Source: Peterkaempfera bronchialis (GTDB taxonomy: Bacteria; Actinomycetota; Actinomycetes; Streptomycetales; Streptomycetaceae). From it: 64,000 bases of DNA. Shown here one piece after another: positions 7,909 through 15,808 of this stretch (position 1 is the first letter of the stretch; the number at the start of each line of letters is the position of its first letter). The notes beneath the pieces were generated by a model. It had not been told where the DNA came from. It ran no database searches and saw nothing but the letters and a program-made list of their open reading frames with translations. The DNA lies in NCBI RefSeq assembly GCF_003258605.2, contig NZ_CP031264.1, positions 248,001 to 312,000 of the forward strand, written 5' to 3'. Position numbers and translations under genes: made by a program.

Positions 7909-10137
7909 ATGGCGGACACCTTTCGACACCAGGGCGGCAGCGGCGACGCACGGGATGCCGGTACCCCCGATCCCTCCGCCCTGCTGCCGGGGCTCGACGA
8001 GGAGCAGCTTCGGGTGCTGCGCCGGGTGGGCCGCGCATGGAAGCGGGTGTCGGGCGACCCCGGGGTCTGGCGTCGGGCGCTGCCCGTCGACCCCGACCTG
8101 GGCCGGTTCCCCTCCCCGGAGGAGATCGTCCCGGCCCGCTTCGACCGCCTGGTGCCCATCTCCGCTCTCGGCGGGCAGCCGCCTGCGGGCGAGACGACCG
8201 CCGGAGCCGAGGCGCCTACCTCCCGGCCAGGAGCCGTCGGCCACCGGGTACGGCGCGTGGTGCTCGGGGCTCCGCTGAAGAGCACCGCCATCGCACATGA
8301 GCGGATGCGCAAACTGGTGGCGCTGCCGGTGCTGTCCGCCGACGCGCTGTCATCCGTCGCCTACGGCCCCGAGGCCATGCTGGCCATCCTGGTCCTCGGC
8401 GGCACGGCGGGGCTGGGCTACTCGCTGCCGATCGCCGCGACGATCGCCTTTCTGATGCTGGCCGTCGGGGTCTCCTACCGCCAGACGATCCGCGCCTACC
8501 CGCACGGCGGGGGCTCCTACATCGTGGCCGGCGACAACCTGGGCCGGGTACCGGGCCTGATCGCCGCCGCCGGCCTGATGACGGACTACATCCTCACGGT
8601 GGCCGTGTCGATCGCCTCCGGGGTGGCGGCGATCACCTCGGCGGCTCCGTCGCTGGCCGCCGCCACCGTCCCGATCGGCGTCATCGTGGTGGCCGCGCTG
8701 CTCGCCGGGAACCTGCGCGGCATCCGGCAGGCGGGCTCGCTCTTCGCGGCACCGACCTACGCCTTCATCCTCGCGGTCTTCGCGCTGGTCGCCGTCGGCC
8801 TCTTCGACGCCGCCGGCCATGGCTTCCACCCGGCCGCACCCCCGCCGCTGCACGCCACGGAGGGCGTCGGCGTGCTGCTGGTGATGCGCGCCTTCGCCTC
8901 CGGTGCGACCGCGATGACCGGCATCGAGGCGATCTCCAATGCGGTACCGGCGTTCGAACCCGTCGCCTGGCGCAATGCCCGCACCACCCTGACCTGGATG
9001 GTCGGCCTGCTCATCGCGCTCTTCGCGGGCACGGTCGCGCTGGTCCATCTGGACGGTGTCGTACCCGGCGCCAGGGAGACCGTGCTGTCGCAGCTGGCCC
9101 ATCGCAGCTTCGGCGCGGGGCCGATGTACATCTTCACGCAGGCGGCCACGGCGGCGGTGCTGCTGCTCGCGGCGAACACCGCCTACAACGACTTCCCCCG
9201 GGTGCTCTTCCTGCTGGCGCGCGACGACCACGCGCCTCGGATGTTCCTGCGGCTGGGCGACCGCCTCGCCTTCAGCAACGGGATCATCCTGCTGTCGGTC
9301 GCGGCGACGGTGGTCTATGTGGCCTTCAGCGGCGAGACCGCCTCGCTGATCCCGCTTTACGCCGTCGGCGTCTTCCTCGCCTTCACGCTGTCGCAGGCCG
9401 GAATGGTGGTCCACTGGTGGCGTCTGCGCGACCGCCACTGGCGCAAGAGCCTCTTCTTCAACGCCACCGGCGGCCTGCTGTCGGCCGTGGTCTTCATCAC
9501 CGCCGGGATCACCAAGTTCACCTCGGGCGCCTGGGTCGCCGTCCTCGCGGTCGGCCTGTTCATCCTGGTGACGATGCGCATCCGGCACCACTACGACACC
9601 GTCGGCCGGGCGCTGCGGCTGCACCCCTGCGCCATCGAGCTGCCCATGCACACGATCCCCGCGCGGGGACCGGCCCTCCCCACCGCGCCCGGGAACGGGG
9701 CGGGGAAGTCGGCGGAGACCGAGGAGACGCCGGAGGAGATCCACCATCTGTCGGTCGTCCCGCTCGCCTCCCTGGACCTCGCCGGGATGCGGGCGCTGGC
9801 CTATGCGGCCTCGCTCCAGCAGCCCGTTCTCGCGCTCCACATCAGCCCCGGCGAGGACGAGGCCGAACGCTTCCGGGGCTACTGGTCGCAGTGGGGCGAC
9901 CATCTGCCGCTGGAGGTCGTGGTCTCCCCCTACCGCGCGATCGTCGCCCCACTGGTCAACTACATCGAGGCACTGCACCGGCAGCGCCCGGATCTCACCT
10001 TGACGGTGATCCTGCCGGAGGTCGTCGCGCGGCACTGGTGGCACCGCGCGCTGCACAGCAGGATCGCCCCTCGGCTGCGGCGGACGCTCCGCCCTCTGCC
10101 GAAGATCGTCGTCACCTCCGTCCCCTTCCATGTGTAG
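7909..10137 (+). CDS. APC-superfamily permease, KimA-type (potassium or amino acid uptake)
   Basis: A 742-residue protein with about 12 membrane segments in residues 130-560 and a soluble C-terminal domain of about 180 residues. ALPVLSADALSSVAYGPEAM, YRQTIRAYPHGGGSYIVAGD and MTGIEAISNAVPAF match the KimA (YdaO) branch of the APC superfamily, whose characterised members import potassium. The N-terminal ~120 residues are hydrophilic and unusual for the family. I chose ATG 7909 because the frame upstream has no membrane-protein character; there is no clear ribosome binding site, and GTG 7894 is possible. An amino acid substrate cannot be excluded from sequence. Confidence 0.8.
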   Translation: MADTFRHQGGSGDARDAGTPDPSALLPGLDEEQLRVLRRVGRAWKRVSGDPGVWRRALPVDPDLGRFPSPEEIVPARFDRLVPISALGGQPPAGETTAGAEAPTSRPGAVGHRVRRVVLGAPLKSTAIAHERMRKLVALPVLSADALSSVAYGPEAMLAILVLGGTAGLGYSLPIAATIAFLMLAVGVSYRQTIRAYPHGGGSYIVAGDNLGRVPGLIAAAGLMTDYILTVAVSIASGVAAITSAAPSLAAATVPIGVIVVAALLAGNLRGIRQAGSLFAAPTYAFILAVFALVAVGLFDAAGHGFHPAAPPPLHATEGVGVLLVMRAFASGATAMTGIEAISNAVPAFEPVAWRNARTTLTWMVGLLIALFAGTVALVHLDGVVPGARETVLSQLAHRSFGAGPMYIFTQAATAAVLLLAANTAYNDFPRVLFLLARDDHAPRMFLRLGDRLAFSNGIILLSVAATVVYVAFSGETASLIPLYAVGVFLAFTLSQAGMVVHWWRLRDRHWRKSLFFNATGGLLSAVVFITAGITKFTSGAWVAVLAVGLFILVTMRIRHHYDTVGRALRLHPCAIELPMHTIPARGPALPTAPGNGAGKSAETEETPEEIHHLSVVPLASLDLAGMRALAYAASLQQPVLALHISPGEDEAERFRGYWSQWGDHLPLEVVVSPYRAIVAPLVNYIEALHRQRPDLTLTVILPEVVARHWWHRALHSRIAPRLRRTLRPLPKIVVTSVPFHV

Positions 10138-10163
10138 GTCCATGTGCGGCCCCGCACCGGCGG

Positions 10164-10240
10164 GGGTCCGGGCTCGGTCGGGTCCGGGCTCGGTCGGGTC
10201 CGGGCTCGGTCGGGTCCGGGCTCGATCGGGTCCGGGCTCA
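10164..10240. repeat. 16-bp tandem repeat between convergent genes
   Basis: Four full copies plus a partial copy of GGGTCCGGGCTCGGTC run from 10164 to 10240. The array lies just downstream of the KimA-like gene and touches the 3' end of the convergent 61-residue gene. There is no inverted-repeat structure, so it is not an obvious terminator. Confidence 0.85.
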
Positions 10241-10423
10241 GAGGTGCGCGGCGCTCCTGGCGACCTTCAGCCCGGCCGCCAGCCCCAGACGCAGCAGGAA
10301 GGACGCCCCGCTGGCCTCGGCGAGCGCCGGTACCGCGAACTCGGCCACGGGCAGCAGGACCCGCAGTGCGCTCTGCCGGTCGATGGTCAGGGGCAGACGC
10401 GGAAACGTGAGAGTGATGGTCAT
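10238..10423 (-). CDS. Small hypothetical protein, 61 residues
   Basis: ATG at 10423 is preceded by GGGAGG eight bases upstream, a strong ribosome binding site. The protein (starting MTITLTFPRLPLTIDR) has no cysteines, an alternating hydrophobic N-terminal half and an Ala/Leu-rich helical C-terminal half ending ARSAAHL. I do not recognise a family. It stands alone between the KimA-like gene (convergent) and the universal stress protein gene (divergent), so a stress-related role is only a guess. Confidence 0.5.
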   Translation of the reverse strand: MTITLTFPRLPLTIDRQSALRVLLPVAEFAVPALAEASGASFLLRLGLAAGLKVARSAAHL

Positions 10424-11042
10424 GGCGGGCCTCCCTCGGAGGAAGGCACCCCAGGCGACACCACCGGCCCGGAGCCGCGGGAATGCGGGGCGGCCGGCCG
10501 TCTGCCACGGCCTGCCGCACCACCGGCGGTCAGGCTCGGCGATACGCGTCGCGCGCAAGGGGTGCGACGGAACGGGACGGGGTACTGCAATCGCCGGTCA
10601 TCCCGACGCTCACCTCCTTGCGCTCAGCGCCGTGGCGACCACGGCGTCATGGTCACGCCACACACGGACGCCGTGGAAACGGCGTGCACCCGGTGGCGGG
10701 CACCCCTCATGTCAGAGCTTCGGCACTGCACGGCGTGATCCCTTGCCGGGAAGCCGCCTGGGGTCACCCCTTAAGCCGGGGAGACCTGTCCTGACCCTGG
10801 GCGTCTCTCGACGTCGTGGGGTCAGCGGCCTGTGTCCATGCAGACGCCTCACCGAACGAGGTGCTGTCGCGCCCAGTGGAACTCTCGGACGCGCCCCCGT
10901 CAAGCGGTGTCCGCTGCCGGTGGTCTCCTGGGCCATGCGGGCGGGCTTCACGGCCTTCGCAGGCATGTACCGGCCGGAGACGGGAACGGAGACGGGAGCT
11001 CTGTATCGCCTCTACGGTCTCCCGTCCGGACGGAGAAGAACC
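10424..11042. other. Intergenic region without recognised gene
   Basis: This stretch separates the 61-residue minus-strand gene from the universal stress protein gene. It must hold two divergent promoters. The only clear structure is a hairpin GCCGTGG/CCACGGC with a three-base loop at 10629-10645. Open frames here lack ribosome binding sites and have shadow-like Arg/Pro-rich composition. Confidence 0.6.
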
Positions 11043-11912
11043 ATGCCGCTTCCCGTGGTGGTGGGCATCGACGGCTCGGTGTCCAGTCTCCGCGCCGTGG
11101 ACTGGGCGGCGGACGAGGCCGCCCGCGACGGTGCGCGGCTGCGCCTGGTGCACGCCTCGCTCTGGGACAGCTACGAGCCCGATCCGACCGACAGCCCCGA
11201 GCTGGCGCGGGCGCGCAGGGACGTGGCCGAGCTGGTCGCCACCGCGACCGGACGGGCCTCGGGCCGCCGGCCGGGCATCGAGGTCCGGGCCGAGGTGCTG
11301 CCGGAGGCGCCGGTCGCGGCGCTGCTGGGGGCGGCGCCGGAGGCGTCGCTGCTGGTGCTCGGCTCCCGGGGGCTCGGCGGCTTCACCGGTCTGCTGCTGG
11401 GGTCGGTGAGCCTTCAGACCGCCGCCCGCGCGACCTGCCCGGTCGTGGTGGTGCGCGGCGAGGAGGACGCGGTGGAGCGGCGCCATGGCCGGATCGTCCT
11501 GGGCGTCGGCGATCCCGCCTCCTGCGGCCCGGCGGCGGCCTTCGCCTTCGACCGGGCCGAGGTGTGGGGGGCCAGGCTGGACGCCGTCCACGCCTGGCGT
11601 CCCACCCCCGACCCGCTGCTGCTGTACGGGCCGGCCATGAGCGCGGTCGTGGACGGTGCGTATCTGCGGGCCAAGCAGCTGCTGGAGGCTGCGGTGGCCG
11701 ATGCCACCGCGGCCCATCCCGGGGTGCGGCTGGGGTTGGAGCCGCGCCAGGGCGCCCGCCACGCCGCCCTGCTGGAGGCCGCCGCCGATGCCGATCTGCT
11801 GGTGGTCGGCGCCCACCGCCGTGGGGGCCGCCCGGGACTCCAGCTCGGCCCGGTCAACCACGCCGTGCTGCACCATGCTCCGTGTCCGGTCGCGGTCGTC
11901 CCCCTGGACTGA
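11043..11912 (+). CDS. Tandem universal stress protein
   Basis: A 289-residue protein with two UspA domains (about 1-140 and 146-289). The first starts LPVVVGIDGSVSSLRAVDWA and carries the ATP-binding pattern G-x2-G-x9-G-S (GSRGLGGFTGLLLGS). The second, ending ADADLLVVGAHRRGG...GPVNHAVLHHAPCPVAVVP, has a degenerate version with Pro in place of the final Ser. ATG 11043 has GGAGAAG upstream. The ppk2 gene follows 38 bases downstream, suggesting co-transcription and a shared role in energy or anaerobic stress, as is common for tandem Usp genes in actinobacteria. Confidence 0.9.
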   Translation: MPLPVVVGIDGSVSSLRAVDWAADEAARDGARLRLVHASLWDSYEPDPTDSPELARARRDVAELVATATGRASGRRPGIEVRAEVLPEAPVAALLGAAPEASLLVLGSRGLGGFTGLLLGSVSLQTAARATCPVVVVRGEEDAVERRHGRIVLGVGDPASCGPAAAFAFDRAEVWGARLDAVHAWRPTPDPLLLYGPAMSAVVDGAYLRAKQLLEAAVADATAAHPGVRLGLEPRQGARHAALLEAAADADLLVVGAHRRGGRPGLQLGPVNHAVLHHAPCPVAVVPLD

Positions 11913-11950
11913 CCCGCCGCCCCCCCGGGGAGCAGGAAGGAGATCGGGCC

Positions 11951-12766
11951 ATGGCGAAGAAGACCCGGCAGGCGCCGGACCGGCTGCCGCGCGCGGTCTA
12001 CGAGCAGGAGCTGTACCGCCTCCAGGCCCAACTGGTGGAGCTCCAGGAGTGGGTGCGGGCCGAGGGCGCCAGGCTGGTGGTGGTCTTCGAGGGCCGCGAC
12101 GCGGCCGGCAAGGGGAGCACCATCAAGCGGATCACCGAGTACCTCAACCCACGGGTCGCCCGGATCGTGGCGCTCCCCGTGCCGACCGACCGCGAGCGCA
12201 CCCAGTGGTACTTCCAGCGCTATGCCGCCCAACTGCCGGCCGCAGGCGAGATCGTGCTGCTGGACCGCTCCTGGTACAACCGCGCCGGGGTGGAGCGCGT
12301 CATGGGCTTCTGCAGCAAGGAGGAGTACTGGCGCTTCCTCCAGCAGTGCCCGGTCTTCGAGCGGATGCTGGTGGAGGACGGCATCCTGCTGCGCAAGTAC
12401 TGGTTCTCGGTGAGCGACGCCGTACAGGAGGAGCGGTTCCGCAGCCGGCTGGAGGACCCGATGCGGCGCTGGAAGCTCTCCGCGATGGACCTGGAGTCCC
12501 TGACCCGCTGGGAGTCCTATTCGCGGGCCAAGGACGAGATGTTCGCCCGGACCGACATCCCCGAGTCGCCCTGGTATGTGGTGGAGAGCGACGACAAGCG
12601 GCGGGCCCGGATCAATATGATCGCCCATCTGCTCTCCACGGTCCCGTACCGCGAGGTGGAGCGGCCGCCGCTGGAGCTGCCGCCGCGCCCGCCCGCCACC
12701 GGCTATGAGCGCCCGCCGCGTGACCTCCAGACCTATGTGCCCGATCATGCGGCGTCGCTGACCTGA
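11951..12766 (+). CDS. ppk2: Polyphosphate kinase 2
   Basis: A 271-residue cytoplasmic enzyme of the PPK2 family, which transfers phosphate between polyphosphate and nucleoside diphosphates. Walker A is FEGRDAAGKGSTIKRI (near residue 50), the Walker B region is LLDRSWYNRAGVERVMGF, and the lid segment is FRSRLEDPMRRWKLS. The length fits single-domain class I PPK2. ATG 11951 has AAGGAG at the right distance. The nearby Pho-type operon and stress protein fit a phosphate or energy stress context, though these genes are not in one operon with pst. Confidence 0.93.
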   Translation: MAKKTRQAPDRLPRAVYEQELYRLQAQLVELQEWVRAEGARLVVVFEGRDAAGKGSTIKRITEYLNPRVARIVALPVPTDRERTQWYFQRYAAQLPAAGEIVLLDRSWYNRAGVERVMGFCSKEEYWRFLQQCPVFERMLVEDGILLRKYWFSVSDAVQEERFRSRLEDPMRRWKLSAMDLESLTRWESYSRAKDEMFARTDIPESPWYVVESDDKRRARINMIAHLLSTVPYREVERPPLELPPRPPATGYERPPRDLQTYVPDHAASLT

Positions 12767-12779
12767 CCCTCGCTGCCCC

Positions 12780-12944
12780 GTGCTGGGCGACGAGCTGGTG
12801 CCCTACGCCCACCCCGGCGAGGACTCACCCAAGGTCCGGTACCTCCGCGTCGCCCTGGCCGCCCTGGCCGCCCTGGCCGCCCTGGGCGACCTCAAGCCGG
12901 AGACGGTCCGCCGGGCAGCGGCCCGCTACGGCCTGGACCCCTGA
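12780..12944 (+). CDS. Short orphan frame, possible gene remnant
   Basis: A 54-codon frame from GTG 12780 to TGA 12942-12944 reads like the natural C-terminus of a larger protein (ELVPYAHPGEDSPKVRYLR ... RRAAARYGLDP). A 9-bp repeat (GCCCTGGCC, about 3.5 copies near 12852-12887) encodes ALAALAALAAL. There is no good ribosome binding site. I do not recognise the parent family. It may be the decayed end of a gene whose front has been lost, with the repeat expansion as a sign of relaxed selection. Confidence 0.3.
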   Translation: MLGDELVPYAHPGEDSPKVRYLRVALAALAALAALGDLKPETVRRAAARYGLDP

Positions 12945-13051
12945 TCCGCCGGGGTGGACCGGTATGACTTATTTGGGAGGAGTTTTCCCGGCGGCCGGGG
13001 AGAGCAGACCGGGTGGGCGAGGACATCCGCACGCACCCCAGGAGTTCGCCC

Positions 13052-14476
13052 ATGGACAGCACCGATCGTCCCGACCCCGGCCCCGGTTCACTGCTCCGGC
13101 GCCACCTCGGCGAGTGGCGCCTCGCCCTGGTCGCCTGGCGGCTGCTGGTCCTCCAGACCTCGCATCCGGCCGTCGCCGCAGGGACTGCGGAGCACTCCAC
13201 GTACCGCGCCCACCCCTGGCGCCGGGTGCAGCACACCATGGAGAGCGGACAGCGCCTGGTCTTCTCCGACCGGGACAGCCTGCGGCGGGAGGTCGCCCGG
13301 CTGAACCGGGCGCACAAGCGGATCACCGGCACCGACGAGCACGGCCGCGCCTACTCGGCGCAGGACCCGGCCACCCGGGCCTGGGTGCTGATCACCCTGT
13401 ATGAGTCGGCCGTGGCGATGCGGGAGCTGTCCGGCGACCCGCTGACCCCCGAGGAGTCCGAGCAGCTCTACGCCGAATTCGCCCCGATCCTCGCCGCGTT
13501 CGAGCTGCCGCCGGAGGTGCTGCCGGGCAGCGCCGCCGAGGTGCCCGGCTATGTCGACGCGGTCGTCCGCGAGCAGTTGGAGTTCGGCCCGCAGGTGCGC
13601 TATCTGCTCTTCGACATGCTCCGGGAGGCCCCTCGGCCTCGGCGGCTGCGCTTCCTCGGCCCGGCCTGGCCGCTGCTGCGGTCGGTCATCGCCTCGGTGC
13701 TGACCTCGCTGACCCTCGCGGATCTGCCGCCCGCGTACCGGGAGCGGTTCGGGCTGGCCAGGACGCGGCGCGCGGCACTGCTCTCCCGGGTGCTGCACCG
13801 GGGAGCGGGCCGGCTGTCGACCCGGCTGCCGGACCGCTGGCGCTACCGGGTGCACGCGGTTCCAGGCCGCCCGGCGCCGTCCTCGGACCAGGTGCGCATT
13901 CCGGCCCCCCGGCACCCGGACCGGCCCGGGTGGCTGCGGCGCGATACGCGCAGGCCCAAGCTGGGACAGTTCTTCAGCCAGGTCCTCGACCAGACCGGCG
14001 ACGGCTTCATCGACGCCCACGACCTCCGCTCGATGGCGCACAACGTCTGCTGGCAGCTGGAACTCACCGAGGGCGGGGAGGCGGAGGTCTATGCCGCCTT
14101 CGACGCCTGGTGGGAGCAGATCCGCGAGACCATGGACAGCGACGGCGACGGGCGGATCAGCAAGGCGGAGTTCGTGGCCGCCACCATCGCCGGCTGCGAC
14201 CGCGACCCGGACTATCTGGAGCGGGGCCTGCATGGAGCGGTACGCGCCGTCTTCCGGGCGGCGGACACCGACGGCAGCGGCTTCCTGGACGCGGACGAGT
14301 ACCGCACCGTCTTCGGCTCCCGGGTGCACCCGGCCGAACTGTCCCACGGCTTCCGCCAGTTGGACCGGGACGGGGACGGGCGGCTCACCGAGGAGGAGTT
14401 CGTCCACGGGTTCACCGAGTTCTTCACGGCGCGCAGCGGCCTGGCCGCCGGCAGCCAGCTGCTCGGCCGCCCCTGA
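13052..14476 (+). CDS. DUF2236 (MpaB/Lcp-type) oxygenase fused to C-terminal EF-hands
   Basis: A 474-residue protein. Residues 1-~270 are a DUF2236 domain, the haem-oxygenase-like family of MpaB and latex-clearing protein Lcp: LVLQTSHPAVAAGTAEHSTY carries the conserved His residues and RVQHTMESGQRLVF follows as in the family. Residues ~300-465 contain four EF-hand loops: DQTGDGFIDAHD, DSDGDGRISKAE, DTDGSGFLDADE and DRDGDGRLTEEE. Positions 1, 3, 5 and 12 look competent for Ca2+ in three; the first ends in Asp instead of Glu. ATG 13052 has AGGAG eight bases upstream; a GTG at 13013 is in frame but poorer. Calcium control of an oxygenase is inferred from the fusion. Confidence 0.85.
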   Translation: MDSTDRPDPGPGSLLRRHLGEWRLALVAWRLLVLQTSHPAVAAGTAEHSTYRAHPWRRVQHTMESGQRLVFSDRDSLRREVARLNRAHKRITGTDEHGRAYSAQDPATRAWVLITLYESAVAMRELSGDPLTPEESEQLYAEFAPILAAFELPPEVLPGSAAEVPGYVDAVVREQLEFGPQVRYLLFDMLREAPRPRRLRFLGPAWPLLRSVIASVLTSLTLADLPPAYRERFGLARTRRAALLSRVLHRGAGRLSTRLPDRWRYRVHAVPGRPAPSSDQVRIPAPRHPDRPGWLRRDTRRPKLGQFFSQVLDQTGDGFIDAHDLRSMAHNVCWQLELTEGGEAEVYAAFDAWWEQIRETMDSDGDGRISKAEFVAATIAGCDRDPDYLERGLHGAVRAVFRAADTDGSGFLDADEYRTVFGSRVHPAELSHGFRQLDRDGDGRLTEEEFVHGFTEFFTARSGLAAGSQLLGRP

Positions 14477-14504
14477 GCCGTCCGATCCGCAGCGGAACCC
14501 CGGC

Positions 14505-15755
14505 CTACACGACAAGGAACCCTTCGCCGTCCAGATGGCCGACCCCGCCGGTGCGCAGCCAGCCGTCGGCGGTGAGCGCCGTGGTGTCGCGGGTCCGGTC
14601 GCCGTATCCCGCGAAGCGGCCCGGCCCCCGGGACTGGATCTCGCCCCGCTGCCCTTCGGGGAGTTCCGCTCCTTCGCGGTCGACGATGCGGATCTCGGTG
14701 TCCCGTACCGGCCGGCCGACCGTGCCGCAGCGCTTGGCCAGCGGGTCGGCCCAGGAGCCCGAGGCGATGGTGGGGTGCTCGGGCAGGCCGTAGGAGCGGA
14801 AGGCGGCGACGCCCGACCGCTCCGCGCGCTCCACCAGCGCGGTCGGCAGCACGGTCGTGTACGCCAGGAACTCGCGCAGCGAGCGGATGCGCGTGCCCGC
14901 CCGGTCGGCACCGTCCAGGAGCGCGGCCAGGGCAGCGGAGTCACCGGCGGCCGTGGTGACCCCATGGCGGCCGATCAGCTCCATCAGGGTGGCGGGGTCC
15001 TGACGCTCCGGCACCACGGTGGGCACACCGTGCACCAGGGCGCGCAGCAGTGCGTACACCGAAGCGGGCCGACCCGGCGGCAGCAGGTCCAGGTGCGCTC
15101 CGGCGACGGGGCGGCCGTACCGCAGGCCCCGCAGCGCATCGAGTGCGGCGAGCACCGCCCGGTGGGTGTGCCGGACGCCCCGGGGGCCGACCAGCAGGCA
15201 TACGTCGTCCGGCCGCGCCGGGACCGGCTCGCGCAGCGGCCGGAAGGCCTCCAGCACGGCCCAGTCCACGGCGTCCGAGGGGACCCAGGAGGCCGACCAG
15301 ATGCTGGTCACCGCGATCACCTGCTGGAGTTCCGGGAGGCCGTCCGGCAGGGCCCGGGCGCCCAGTATGTGGTGCGCCACGGGGGCCGGGGTGATCAGCG
15401 CCGCCACCGCGAACCTCCGCAGCAGGCGCCGCAGTTCGCCGGTGCCGGTGGCCGGGTCGACGGGGAGCAGGACGGCGCCGCTCAGCAGGACGGCCGCCTG
15501 GGCGACCGCGTTCTCGGCCCCGGCCGGGAGGTGGACCGCCACCACGCCGCCCGGCGCGACGCTCAGGGCGCGCAGCCCTGCGGCGACCCGCAGTGCCCGC
15601 TCGTGCAGTTCGCGGCCGCCGAGGGCCACGGTGCCGAAGGGGCCGGGGAAGACCACGGCTGCGCCGGGGTGTTCCCGCACTGCGGCCGAGAGGGCGGTGG
15701 CGAGCGTCGCGGGGCGCGCGCCGGAGGGTGCGGTGAGGCTCTGCGGTGACTTCAT
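14505..15755 (-). CDS. Degenerate ANL-superfamily (acyl-CoA synthetase-like) protein
   Basis: A 416-residue protein with an AMP-binding N-terminal fold, recognisable from the LHERALRVAAGLRAL start, the CLLVGPRGVRHTHRAVLAAL segment and the late AFRSYGLPEHPTIASG and AELPEGQRGEIQSRGP motifs. Two things are missing. The P-loop TSGTTGxPKG is contracted to VGPRG, and the chain stops at HLDGEGFLVV, just before the hinge and C-terminal domain that hold the catalytic lysine. No homologous continuation is visible past the TAG. ATG 15755 has GGAGGA upstream. It is the last gene of the operon 17635-14505. It is either a pseudogene-like product or a non-catalytic partner; adenylation activity is unlikely. 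Confidence 0.7.
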   Translation of the reverse strand: MKSPQSLTAPSGARPATLATALSAAVREHPGAAVVFPGPFGTVALGGRELHERALRVAAGLRALSVAPGGVVAVHLPAGAENAVAQAAVLLSGAVLLPVDPATGTGELRRLLRRFAVAALITPAPVAHHILGARALPDGLPELQQVIAVTSIWSASWVPSDAVDWAVLEAFRPLREPVPARPDDVCLLVGPRGVRHTHRAVLAALDALRGLRYGRPVAGAHLDLLPPGRPASVYALLRALVHGVPTVVPERQDPATLMELIGRHGVTTAAGDSAALAALLDGADRAGTRIRSLREFLAYTTVLPTALVERAERSGVAAFRSYGLPEHPTIASGSWADPLAKRCGTVGRPVRDTEIRIVDREGAELPEGQRGEIQSRGPGRFAGYGDRTRDTTALTADGWLRTGGVGHLDGEGFLVV

Positions 15756-15808
15756 GTGTCCTCCGGTGCACAGGTCGGCGACACCTGGGAGAGGGCGTTG
15801 ACGTACCG

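Noticed and set aside
8350-10143. Long open frame on the minus strand opposite the KimA-like gene
   Set aside because: Its product is a low-complexity Arg/Gly/Asp/Gln-rich chain with no motif, as expected from the antisense of a GC-rich gene. The plus-strand frame has clear membrane-protein motifs.
10164-10240. Possible CRISPR-like array
   Set aside because: Units are 16 bp, directly adjacent and without spacers, so this is a simple tandem repeat.
13088-14965. Long minus-strand frame across the oxygenase/EF-hand gene
   Set aside because: It crosses the convergent gene boundary and is compositionally shadow-like, while the opposite strand shows DUF2236 and EF-hand motifs.
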